The notes under the pieces were generated by a model that saw only the letters and a program-made list of their open reading frames with translations, ran no database searches and had not been told where the DNA came from. Positions 7,248 through 15,898 of a stretch of 37,570 nucleotides of DNA are shown here, piece after piece. The position numbers and the translations under genes were made by a program. The number at the start of each line of letters is the position of its first letter. Positions within the stretch are counted from its first letter, which is position 1. The stretch lies in the NCBI RefSeq assembly GCF_946480385.1, contig NZ_CAMLJP010000058.1, positions 1 through 37,570 of the forward strand, given 5' to 3'. Source of the DNA: an uncultured Azospirillum sp. GTDB lineage: Bacteria > Pseudomonadota > Alphaproteobacteria > Azospirillales > Azospirillaceae.

Positions 7248-7738
7248 CCAGATTGTCGGCACTGCTGGAAAAGGCGTTCTTCGTTCCGTCCGCGGAAATT
7301 GCGGGATTGGAACTGGGCCCATTGCCGGGGGGAGCCGTCCAGCGCCTGACTGACCAAAGTGGCTTTGCCCGTGGGCAGATCCGCGACGAAGATATTCCCG
7401 TATCCGTTCGTGTCACCAGTGACCAGATTGCTTGCCTGGCTGAGGAAAACGACCTTCGTGCCGTTGTCCGACATGGTCGCCGCGCTCAGCCATCCAATCA
7501 CCGGCTTGCCGGCTTGTGTTTGGTTGACCAGTGTAATTCGGCCGATCTTGATGTCCTTCAGGTAAAGATTGATTTCATTCAGCGTCACATCCTTTTCAAC
7601 AAGGTTGTTCGAGTGGCTGACAAAAACCGCCTTCGTGCCGTCACTCGAAAGCACCGGATTTTCCGAGTCCAAGTTTCCACCGACGTTGTCGGCAGTGGCG
7701 CTTGCAAGAGTGAGATCGGTAACGACCGTCGTTGTCAT
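7248..7738 (-). pseudogene. TolB-like beta-propeller protein, truncated by IS
   Basis: Starts at ATG 7738 (MTTTVVTDLTLASATADNVG) with AGAGGTG upstream. It contains repeated blade motifs of the kind SSDGTKAVFVSHSNNLVEKD, 'MSDNGTKVVFLSQASNLVTGDTNGYGNIFV' and, after a frameshift near 7340, 'PAISADGTKNAFSSSADNLVAGDGNG'. Each has S(x)DGTKxxFxSxxxNLVxxD, as in TolB/PD40-type propellers, often the N-terminal part of large secreted calcium-binding proteins. The frameshift and the IS5 remnant at 7247 destroy it; the rest is absent from the window. Confidence 0.7.
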
Positions 7739-7753
7739 GGCGATCACCTCTTG

Positions 7754-7948
7754 TCACCCTGAAATATTTGGGAACGTCGGGAATGATTCTGCAAGATTGG
7801 CAGCAGTCCTCGTGAAGGTGACGATAATCTTAACGAAATCCCGCCGGGCATCAAAGGCAGCGAACGAGTATCCAACACCAAGCATAGTCGAATTGCCCCC
7901 ATACATACTTTCGTCTTTCTGGAAGAAAGATAAGGGTTCGCGCGGCAT
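7754..7948 (-). CDS. Possible small protein upstream of the propeller gene
   Basis: A minus-strand frame that ends FPTFPNISG-stop 15 bases before the propeller start. Two starts are possible: ATG 7948 (64 residues) or ATG 7906 (50 residues, MYGGNSTMLGVGYSFAAFDA). Neither has a strong ribosome binding site. The segment is visibly richer in A+T than its neighbours, which could mean acquired DNA or a regulatory region rather than a gene. The rest of 7949-8145 holds nothing I recognise. Confidence 0.28.
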   Translation of the reverse strand: MPREPLSFFQKDESMYGGNSTMLGVGYSFAAFDARRDFVKIIVTFTRTAANLAESFPTFPNISG

Positions 7949-8145
7949 TGGAGTCGGAACGGGGCGGTGGTTGAACCACGCGGCCGGCCCCGGGTCCGTC
8001 GAGATCTGACCAGATTCCTTGACAATATTCCTATTGTTGGGCAGGATCGCTGCCGTCGGCGCGACAGCTGCGCCTTTCCCGACATATCCCCTGCCCCACC
8101 CGCCGCGTGCTTGCCCAGGTCCGCGGCTCAAGGAGTTTTTGCGCC

Positions 8146-8985
8146 ATGAGCCTTGCCGCCATGGGCGACGTCGCGTGCATCGCCGTCGCTGCCATCACCG
8201 TGCCCGACGGCCACGCCCGCCGCCGCATCGACGAGGAGGGGGTGGAGGCGCTCGCCCGCTCCATCGAAGAGGTCGGGCTGTTGCAGCCCATCGTCGTTCG
8301 GCCCTTGGGCAATGGACGTTACGAGTTGCTGGCCGGGGCGCGGCGGCTGCGCGCGGTGCAGGCGCTGGGGCGGGTGGGGGTGCCGGCGGCGCTCCTGTCC
8401 AGCGAAAGCGCCGCGGTGTTGTCGCTGGTCGAGAACACGCAGCGCCACGGGCTGGACGCGCTGGAACTGGCCGAAGCGCTCCAGCGCCTCGTCGAGCGGG
8501 GCTGGGGACGCGAGGCGCTGGCCCGGCTGGTCGGACGCGGCAACAGCTGGGTCGGGGACCTGCTGAGCCTGAACCGGCTGCCGGACTGGATCAAGGCGGA
8601 ATACCCGCAAGTGCGGCGGGTGGTGTCGCGCTCGCTGCTGGTGGAGATCGCAAGGGTGCGCGACCCGGAGGCTCAGGCGGCGTTGTGGCGGGAGGCGAAA
8701 GGCGGAGCGCTCACCGTGCGGCAGGCGCGGCGGATACGGCGCGAGGCTCTGCCGGCATTCCCCCGCGCCCTGTCGGCGGTGCGGCGGTGTACGCGCCAGC
8801 TGGACCGGATCGACGCCACGCCGGATCTGGCGGAGAGGGATCGGTCGGCGCTGCTGGCGTTGCGCGACAGGATCGACGCGCTGCTCGGCACCGGACAGGC
8901 CGGCATGATCGATGACGGCGTGGCGCTTGACGCGATGGTGACCGACGCAGCCGGAATCACCCCGGTCAGCCGGCCGGCGGTTTGA
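8146..8985 (+). CDS. Orphan ParB/RepB/Spo0J-family protein
   Basis: A 279-residue protein. It has a ParB N-terminal nuclease-like/CTPase domain (about 8-100) with 'RRRIDEEGVEALARSIEEVGLLQPI', GARRLRA (64-70) and ENTQR (96-100), then a KorB/ParB-type helix-turn-helix region 'GWGREALARLVGRGNSWVGDLLSLNRLP' (about 119-146). The motif usually written GERRxRA has Ala in place of Glu. Start at 8146 is set by AAGGAG at 8130-8135. There is no parA next to it, unlike the ParB at 35177-36100, so it may be a regulator, a nucleoid-associated factor or a relic partition gene. It is followed by a toxin-antitoxin pair. Confidence 0.88.
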   Translation: MSLAAMGDVACIAVAAITVPDGHARRRIDEEGVEALARSIEEVGLLQPIVVRPLGNGRYELLAGARRLRAVQALGRVGVPAALLSSESAAVLSLVENTQRHGLDALELAEALQRLVERGWGREALARLVGRGNSWVGDLLSLNRLPDWIKAEYPQVRRVVSRSLLVEIARVRDPEAQAALWREAKGGALTVRQARRIRREALPAFPRALSAVRRCTRQLDRIDATPDLAERDRSALLALRDRIDALLGTGQAGMIDDGVALDAMVTDAAGITPVSRPAV

Positions 8986-9010
8986 CAAACTTTGCCATGT
9001 CTCTTATTTC
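8982..9010 (+). promoter_or_regulatory. Predicted sigma-70 promoter of parDE
   Basis: A perfect TTGACA (8982-8987) is followed after 17 bases by TATTTC (9005-9010). It overlaps the stop codon of the orphan parB and lies about 30 bases before the parD start, so parDE can be transcribed independently. Confidence 0.55.
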
Positions 9011-9038
9011 TGCATCAGACAAGGACGAGGAACCCGGC

Positions 9039-9293
9039 ATGGCGACGATGAATGTCAGTCTTCCGTCGGAGATGGTCGACTTCGTCGAGCATGAGGTGGC
9101 GACAGGCGGATATGCGTCGTCGAGCGAGGTGGTGCGCGAGGCATTGCGCCTCCTGCAGCGGGATCGTGCCCAGGAGCAGGAGAAGATCGCCATCCTGCGG
9201 CGCGAGGTCGCTGCCGGCCTGACGGCGGCGGCGCAGGGGAACCTCTCCTCCCGGTCGGCTCTGGACATTGCCGAGCAGGTGGCTCGGGAATGA
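9039..9293 (+). CDS. parD: ParD-family antitoxin of type II toxin-antitoxin system
   Basis: An 84-residue ribbon-helix-helix protein: MATMNVSLPSEMVDFVEHEV, then 'ATGGYASSSEVVREALRLLQRDRAQEQEKI' is the conserved ParD/CC2985-type DNA-binding and dimerisation part, and the acidic/helical C-terminus wraps the toxin. Start 9039 was chosen because GAGGAA precedes it; an upstream in-frame start at 8982 would lie inside the promoter. Its stop overlaps the parE start (ATGA at 9290-9293), so the two are translationally coupled. In the family ParD represses its own promoter and neutralises ParE. Confidence 0.93.
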   Translation: MATMNVSLPSEMVDFVEHEVATGGYASSSEVVREALRLLQRDRAQEQEKIAILRREVAAGLTAAAQGNLSSRSALDIAEQVARE

Positions 9294-9652
9294 GCCACCG
9301 TCTTACCGGCCCGGCCGAGCGCGACATCCTGGATATCCTGCGCACGACACGGACACGGTTTGGGACCGCCCAATTGCACAGCTATGCGGCACTGATCGAC
9401 AAAGCGATTCTGATGGTTGCCGAGGATCCGGGCCGGCCGGGGATGTTGCCGCGACCGGAGCTGGGCCCCGACGTCCGGCTGTTCCATCTGGAACTTGCAG
9501 CCGGACGGCGTGGCGCCGCCGCCCATTGCCTCTACTACACGACCGGCCTGCTGCCGGACGGAACGGTCGGCACGATCATCCTGCGTGTTCTCCATGAGGG
9601 CATGGAACCGCGCCACAAGGTGGCCCGGTCCTTGACCGGCTTAATCTCGTAA
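9290..9652 (+). CDS. parE: ParE/RelE-superfamily toxin
   Basis: A 120-residue protein, slightly longer than the usual 95-105 residues, with the ParE pattern: 'LTGPAERDILDILRTTRTRFG' (helical hairpin), 'LIDKAILMVAEDPGRPGM' and a C-terminal strand region 'GTVGTIILRVLHEGMEPRHKV' typical of the ILRVLH(xxMD) ending of ParE toxins, which target DNA gyrase. It directly overlaps parD. The pair probably stabilises the replicon. Which target this ParE poisons is not readable from sequence. Confidence 0.92.
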   Translation: MSHRLTGPAERDILDILRTTRTRFGTAQLHSYAALIDKAILMVAEDPGRPGMLPRPELGPDVRLFHLELAAGRRGAAAHCLYYTTGLLPDGTVGTIILRVLHEGMEPRHKVARSLTGLIS

Positions 9653-9721
9653 CCGCTTGGCGCATGCCGTGGCGGAGTGCGCCGTAGCCATGCAGGCCGT
9701 TCGCTCGACCGGCCGGCCGGC

Positions 9722-9742
9722 CGGCGGGGATCAGCCCCGCCG
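9722..9742 (-). terminator. Hairpin over the end of the ureohydrolase gene
   Basis: CGGCGGGG (9722-9729) pairs with CCCCGCCG (9735-9742) around ATCAG, which contains the ureohydrolase stop codon. A GC-rich stem at a convergent gene end (parE and the ureohydrolase face each other) fits a bidirectional terminator, but no T-tract follows. Confidence 0.4.
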
Positions 9743-10783
9743 CTGCTCCAGCGCTTTGACGGCGAGGCACAGGATCTCGAACAGCATCTGCGCGCCCGCT
9801 TGGGCGGTGGTGGTATTGGCGTCATATTGCGGCGCCACCTCCACCACGTCGCCGCCGATGACGTCGAGGCCGGCCAGCCCGCGCAGAAGTTCGACCGCCT
9901 CCCGCGTGGTCAGCCCGCCGACTTCCGGCGTGCCCGTGCCCGGAGCGAACGCCGGGTCGAGGCAGTCCACGTCGAAGGAGACATAGACCGGCCCGTCGCC
10001 GACCACCCGGCGGGCTTGCTCGATCACGGCGGGAATGCCGCGTTGCGCCATCTCCTCGGCATGGATCACCGTCATGCCGGACTCATAGGAGAACTCCCAG
10101 AGAAACTCGGTGCTGCCGCGGATGCCGATCTGCACCGTCCGCTCCGGGTCGAGCACACCGTCCAGCACCGCTTGGCGGAACGGACCCCCATGGTGGAACT
10201 TGGATCCCTCGTAGGGGCCACCGGTGTCGCAATGGGCGTCGAAATGAATCATGCCGACCGGACGGTCCCGTCCCAGCGCCTTCAGGATCGACTGGCTGAT
10301 CGAATGGTCGCCGCCGACCGACAGCGGGATCACCCCGGCGTCCACCACCTTGCCATAGAAGCTCTCGATGTCGCGATGGCAGGCTTCCAGGCTGAAGCGG
10401 CTGGACAGCGGCACGTCGCCGACATCGGCCAGCCGGCAGGCCGCCGACGGCACCATCCTCAGCACATATTCGTAAGGACCGATCCGCTCGATCGTCCGCA
10501 CCGCCCGCGGGCCGAAGCGGGCACCGGCGCGGTTGGTCACCCCCAGATCCATCGGCACGCCGATCAGCGCGATCTCCAGCCCACCGAAATCGGGCAATCC
10601 GGGCGCATCCGGACGGTATGGCGCGTCGAGCAGGGTGGAAATCCCGGAGAAGGGCTGGGTCCGGCGTCCCCCGGCGGAGAATTGCAGGGCGGCGACGCGC
10701 TGGAACTCCGGCGAGTGGATGTCGGCACCGCCGCTGCCGCTGTATTTCTCGCGCAAGCGGTTGAGCTTGTCCGGATCGATCAT
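9731..10783 (-). CDS. speB: Agmatinase-family ureohydrolase (agmatinase or guanidinobutyrase)
   Basis: A 350-residue arginase/agmatinase-fold enzyme with all manganese-site motifs: 'PLSVGGDHSIS', HFDAHCDTGG and SFDVDCLDPAFAPGTGTPEVGG. In the family it hydrolyses a guanidino group to urea and an amine. Substrate choice (agmatine, 4-guanidinobutyrate, 3-guanidinopropionate, guanidine) cannot be decided from these motifs. The N-terminal extension of about 60 residues and the loop 'GGPYEGSKFHHGGPFRQA' are more like guanidinobutyrase-type than short E. coli SpeB enzymes. It is the last gene of an operon with a polyamine-type ABC importer, which suggests the imported solute is its substrate. Confidence 0.9.
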   Translation of the reverse strand: MIDPDKLNRLREKYSGSGGADIHSPEFQRVAALQFSAGGRRTQPFSGISTLLDAPYRPDAPGLPDFGGLEIALIGVPMDLGVTNRAGARFGPRAVRTIERIGPYEYVLRMVPSAACRLADVGDVPLSSRFSLEACHRDIESFYGKVVDAGVIPLSVGGDHSISQSILKALGRDRPVGMIHFDAHCDTGGPYEGSKFHHGGPFRQAVLDGVLDPERTVQIGIRGSTEFLWEFSYESGMTVIHAEEMAQRGIPAVIEQARRVVGDGPVYVSFDVDCLDPAFAPGTGTPEVGGLTTREAVELLRGLAGLDVIGGDVVEVAPQYDANTTTAQAGAQMLFEILCLAVKALEQRRG

Positions 10784-10808
10784 TTGAAAACACTCTCCTG
10801 TCGGAAGG

Positions 10809-11606
10809 TCAGTCCTGCCGGATCCACGCGCCCAGCAGGCGCGGCAGGTCGCCGAAGCGGGCGATCAGCCCGAAGACGGCCGCAGTCAGCAGCACGAACA
10901 GCACGGTCACGGCGGCCATCGTCGGCGTGTAGCCGTAGCGCAGGGCGTTGAAGATCTTGATCGGCAACGTCTCCAGCGTGAAGCCGGCGACCATGTAGGC
11001 GACGATGTATTCGTTGAGCGACAGCACGAAGGCGAAGGCGAAGCCGGAAATCATGTAGGGCCGCACCAGCGGCATCACCACCGTCCGCAGCACGGTGCGG
11101 TCGTCGGCCCCCATGGTCGAGGCGGCCTCGACATAGCTGCGGTCGACGGCGCCGAAGCCCAGCGACAGCGTGACCAGCGGCAGCGTGACGAAGAAGATGG
11201 CGTGGCTGACCACCACGGTCCACGGCTCGCCATACTGGCCGAAGGTGGACCAGAAGCTGAGGAACCCCAGCGCGGTGATGACCGGCGGCAGGATGAAGGG
11301 GGTCATGCCCAGCATCTCAAACGCCCGCGCCCAGGGGGCCCGCCAGCGCCAGATGAACCACGCCAGCGGAAAGGCGATGGCGACCGCCAGCGCCGCCGAC
11401 AGCGCCGCCACCACGAGGCTGGCGATCAACGCCCCGCGCCAGCCGGGATCGGTGAAGATCTCGGCATACCACGCCAGCGATAGGCCCTTGGGCGGGAAGT
11501 CGAGCGAGCGTTTGGCGTTCAGCGACACCCCCGCCACCACCAGGATCGGCGCGGCCAGGACGAGGCCGATCAGGCCGGCGATCAGGCTGTTGAGCCAGCG
11601 CAGCAT
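10809..11606 (-). CDS. ABC transporter permease, PotC/PotI-like
   Basis: A 265-residue inner-membrane protein starting MLRWLNSLIAGLIGLVLAAP. Six hydrophobic segments are visible, and the EAA loop reads 'YVEAASTMGADDRTVLRTVVMPLVRP', the docking site for the ATPase. Its sequence and order match the second permease of spermidine/putrescine-type importers. The ATG shares one base with the stop of the preceding permease gene (TGATG), so the two are coupled. The ureohydrolase starts 25 bases after its stop. Confidence 0.93.
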   Translation of the reverse strand: MLRWLNSLIAGLIGLVLAAPILVVAGVSLNAKRSLDFPPKGLSLAWYAEIFTDPGWRGALIASLVVAALSAALAVAIAFPLAWFIWRWRAPWARAFEMLGMTPFILPPVITALGFLSFWSTFGQYGEPWTVVVSHAIFFVTLPLVTLSLGFGAVDRSYVEAASTMGADDRTVLRTVVMPLVRPYMISGFAFAFVLSLNEYIVAYMVAGFTLETLPIKIFNALRYGYTPTMAAVTVLFVLLTAAVFGLIARFGDLPRLLGAWIRQD

Positions 11607-12453
11607 CACGCCTCCTCCTTGCGTCCGAACAGCAGGGACAGCCCGACCAGCGCCAGACTGACCAGCACCAGGAAGACCGCCATCGCCGCTGCAAAGGGCA
11701 TGTTGGACTGGTAGATCGCCTGATCGGTGATCAGCACCGACAGGGTCCAGTGCTGCGGCCGTCCCAAAAGCTGCGGCAGCAGGTAGCTGCCCAGCGCGAA
11801 GACGAAGGCCATGATCAGGGTCGCCACGATGGTGTTGCGCTGGGCGGGCACCACCACGGTGAAGAAGGCCTTGAGCGGCGAGGCCCCCAGCGTCCGCGAC
11901 GCCTCCACCAGGGCCGGGTCGAGCCGGGCGAGCGCCGGATAGAGCACCAGGACGGTGTAGGGAAAGGCCTGATAGACCATGCCGGCCAGCAGCGCGCCGA
12001 AGCTGGGCGACAGCGATTGCGGCTCCGCCATTAGCCCAACCGCCACCAGCAGGTTGGTGATGCCGGCGGTGCGCGACAGCAGGGTTGACCAGGCGAAGCC
12101 GATGATCACCTCCGACAGCGACAGGATCGACAGCAGGAAGACCAGCCAGCGCACTTGGGCCGCCCGCGGCAGCCGCGCCAGCCGATAGGTGAAGGGGAAG
12201 CCGATGCCGACCGCCACCACGGCCACCAGCGCCGCCAACTCCAGCGAGAAGGACAGAACCCCGCCGAAGAAGGCGCTGAGGAAGCGTTCGTAATTGGCCA
12301 GGACCAGGTCGGGCTCGTAGAAGCCGCCGGGAATCCGGCGGGCGACGCTGACCGCGATCATCAGGCCGAAGGGGATGACGAAGAAGACGACCAGCATCAG
12401 CGCCGGAAACAGGATCGGCGCATGTTCGCCGAGGTTGCGGGGGGCGCGGCGGA

Positions 12454-12457
<4 letters not shown>
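11606..12457 (-). CDS. ABC transporter permease, PotB/PotH-like
   Basis: A 283-residue integral membrane protein with an N-terminal hydrophobic helix LFPALMLVVFFVIPFGLMIA and the EAA motif 'LVEASRTLGASPLKAFFTVVVPAQRN'. It forms the channel with the next permease. Start 12457 overlaps the ATPase stop (ATGA at 12454-12457). Family and order point to the first permease of a polyamine/opine/guanidino-type importer. Confidence 0.93.
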
Positions 12458-13530
<1,073 letters not shown>

Positions 13531-13600
13531 GGCGGGCCTTCGGATCGTTCGGAAAGGACAGAGCGCTTTCCCCGCTGAGGGGGAGAAGGGCATTCGTGGG

Positions 13601-14689
13601 TCAGCCCACGATCATTTCCGTCCACTTCTGGTTCAGCCAGTCGGCCTTGGACAGGTAGAGGTCATAGCGCGGGACGATCGGGGTCAGATCGGAGGAGACT
13701 GCGGCGAACTCCTTGTCCGTCAGGTCGGTGGCCGACCGGTCGATCGTCGGCGAGGTGCCGACCTTGCGCGACAGCAGCGCCTGGATTTGCGGCTGGCACA
13801 TGTAATCGATGAAGACATGGGCCAGATCGCCGGCCTTGGACGCCTTGGACACCGCCCAGCTGCCGGAATCGAGGATGCCGCCCTCCTTCGGGAAGGTGGA
13901 GCGCACCGGATGGCCGTCGGCGGCGGCAAGGCCGGTGACGTCGTGGTAATATTGCCCCATCGGAATCTCACCGGACTTCAGCGCCGCCTCGAACTGCGCC
14001 TCGTCGCGGTACCACAGCTTCACATTGCTCTTCAGCTCTGCCAGCTTCTTGAAGCACTCCAACTGGCCCTGTTCGCTGTCGAGATGCTTTGAGCCGCCGA
14101 AGAAGGTGGCGGCGGTCACGTCGAGCAGGAAGGAGTTGGAGACCAGGGCCAGCAGGCCCAGCTTGTCCTTGTTGGCCGGGTCCCACAGGGCCGCCCAGCT
14201 TTCCGGCGCCTGGGGGTAGCTCTTGGTGTTGGTCACCAGGGTGATGTACCAGGACACCGCGCCGACGCCCGACAGCCGGCCGTCGGGATATTTGTTGATC
14301 AGCGCCGGCTTGACCCTGGCGGCGTTCGGCAGCTTCGCCGGGTCGAGCGGCGCCCACAACTCGGCGGCCATGCCCCGCAGCATCGCCACCTGGGACATCA
14401 TCGACACATCGGCCGGCGCCTGCTTCGCGCGGGCCGCCTGCTCGAGCTGGACCAGCCACGCCTCGCCCGTCGGTTCGGCCACCGCCTCCACCGCGATGCC
14501 GGTGGCCTTGGTGAAGTCCGGGAAGATGTGCTTGTCGAAGCTGTCCTTGAAATAGCCGCCATAGACCCCGACCTTCAGCGACTTCGATTGGGCTCGGACG
14601 ATGGAGGGAAACCCCACCGCCGCGGCGGCGACCGCCATGCCCGCACCCGCCAGCACCGCCCGTCTGTCCAGTCCCGCGCCGATCTTCAT
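13601..14689 (-). CDS. Periplasmic solute-binding protein, PotD/PotF-like
   Basis: A 362-residue extracellular binding protein. The first 33 residues are a signal peptide with a twin-arginine start (LDRRAVLAGAGMAVAAAAVG, cut after VRA-Q), so it may go through Tat. The mature part follows the type II binding fold used for polyamines and related cations ('KVGVYGGYFKDSFDKHIFPDF', 'GVGAVSWYITLVTNTKSYP', 'PKEGGILDSGSWAVSKASK'). It is the first gene of the importer-ureohydrolase operon and is divergent from a LysR gene. Ligand not known; a guanidino compound is suggested by the last gene. Confidence 0.92.
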   Translation of the reverse strand: MKIGAGLDRRAVLAGAGMAVAAAAVGFPSIVRAQSKSLKVGVYGGYFKDSFDKHIFPDFTKATGIAVEAVAEPTGEAWLVQLEQAARAKQAPADVSMMSQVAMLRGMAAELWAPLDPAKLPNAARVKPALINKYPDGRLSGVGAVSWYITLVTNTKSYPQAPESWAALWDPANKDKLGLLALVSNSFLLDVTAATFFGGSKHLDSEQGQLECFKKLAELKSNVKLWYRDEAQFEAALKSGEIPMGQYYHDVTGLAAADGHPVRSTFPKEGGILDSGSWAVSKASKAGDLAHVFIDYMCQPQIQALLSRKVGTSPTIDRSATDLTDKEFAAVSSDLTPIVPRYDLYLSKADWLNQKWTEMIVG

Positions 14690-14786
14690 TGCGTGTCTCC
14701 CTCTCGTCGTTGGTCAGCCCCGATGGAAGTGCATGCCGGAATTAGACGGCGACTTTCCGTTCCCACACATCCCGAATTCTTTGTAT

Positions 14787-14812
14787 CTTACTTCGACAGG
14801 AGCCGAAGTAAG
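14787..14812. promoter_or_regulatory. Inverted repeat in the divergent LysR/importer intergenic region
   Basis: CTTACTTCG (14787-14795) and CGAAGTAAG (14804-14812) are perfect 9-base arms around 8 bases. They lie between the importer operon and the divergent LysR gene, 41 bases before the LysR start. Spacing and dyad symmetry suit a LysR recognition site that could control both directions. Confidence 0.5.
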
Positions 14813-14853
14813 ACCGGCCCAGCCCCTATCCAGGCCGGAGGATTACCGATCGC

Positions 14854-15762
14854 ATGGGCCGGATGACCATCGAGACCGTCGATCTGCGGCTTTTTCGCCT
14901 GTTCATGACGGTGGTGGAGGCCGGCGGGTTTACTGCGGCGCAAAGCGAACTGAACCTGTCGCTCTCCACCATCTCCACCCATTTCGCCGAACTGGAAGGG
15001 CGGCTGGGGGTGCGGCTGTGCCGGCGCGGCCGGTCCGGCTTCAAGCTGACGGAAGAGGGGCAGGCGGTCTATGACGAGCTGCGGCGGGTGTTTGACACGC
15101 TGGACCGGTTCGGCGCCCGGGTGCGGGGACTGCGCGACCGCCTGACCGGCACCCTCAGCATCGGGCTGGTGGACAACACGCTGACCGACCCCAATTTCCC
15201 GCTGGAGCGGGTGATCACCCGCTTCGCCGACGCCGCGCCCGAGGTCAACCTCGCCATCTCCACCCGGCCGCCGAACGAGCTGCTGCGCGACGTGATCGGC
15301 GGCGAGCTGCACCTCGCCATCGCCGGCTTTCCGCGGATCGTGCCGGGCCTCTCCTACATCGACCTCTACACGGAAACCAACCTGTTCTATTGCGGGGCCG
15401 GCCATCCGCTGTTCGACCGGCCGGACGACATGGTCGACCTGGACGAGGTGCGCCGCCACCGGCTGGTGGCCCGCAGCTATTGGGGCGCGCGCGACATCAA
15501 GATCTTCGCGATCAGCGCCCCGCATGCGACCGTCAGCGACATGGAGGGGGCCGCGCGGCTGATCCTGTCCGGCCGCTATCTCGGCTATCTGCCCGACCAC
15601 TACGCCGCACCCTATGTCCAGGCCGGACGGCTGCGCGCCCTGCTGCCGCGGGTGTTGTCCTATCACGCGCCATTCCAGATCGCGGTCCACAGCGACAGGG
15701 CCACGACACCGGTGGTCGATCTGTTCATGACCCTGACACGGGAGGAGATCGCCGGCCGCTGA
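14854..15762 (+). CDS. LysR-family transcriptional regulator
   Basis: A 302-residue LysR protein. The helix-turn-helix is in 'FRLFMTVVEAGGFTAAQSELNLSLSTISTHFAELEGRLGVRLC' (about 14-58), followed by an effector-binding domain with 'GTLSIGLVDNTL' at its start. It is transcribed away from the polyamine-type importer and ureohydrolase operon, and probably regulates it in response to the imported compound; this is by position. GGAGG lies about 12 bases before the chosen ATG; a second ATG three codons on would be further away. Confidence 0.94.
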   Translation: MGRMTIETVDLRLFRLFMTVVEAGGFTAAQSELNLSLSTISTHFAELEGRLGVRLCRRGRSGFKLTEEGQAVYDELRRVFDTLDRFGARVRGLRDRLTGTLSIGLVDNTLTDPNFPLERVITRFADAAPEVNLAISTRPPNELLRDVIGGELHLAIAGFPRIVPGLSYIDLYTETNLFYCGAGHPLFDRPDDMVDLDEVRRHRLVARSYWGARDIKIFAISAPHATVSDMEGAARLILSGRYLGYLPDHYAAPYVQAGRLRALLPRVLSYHAPFQIAVHSDRATTPVVDLFMTLTREEIAGR

Positions 15763-15809
15763 CGCCAGTACGCTGATCCCTCTTCAGATCTGCCTGTCAG
15801 ACTGGGATT

Positions 15810-15819
15810 TGGTATACCA
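15810..15819. promoter_or_regulatory. Candidate GntR/FCD operator upstream of the GGT-family gene
   Basis: TGGTATACCA is a perfect palindrome 80 bases before the GGT-family start. It fits the TNGTNNACNA form bound by FadR-type GntR regulators, and a GntR/FCD gene lies downstream at 17635. A similar dyad precedes that gene at 17599-17614. Confidence 0.45.
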
Positions 15820-15898
15820 TAGCGGTGGCGCGGTGGATGATGCCCTCGCATTCAGCCCGTCACCGTGAAAGACCAACATCGGGGAGCCGACGGAGACC

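Noticed and set aside
13568..13580. CGCTTTCCCC resembling the origin iterons
   Set aside because: It lacks CTAGG, is a single copy far from repA, and lies between importer genes.
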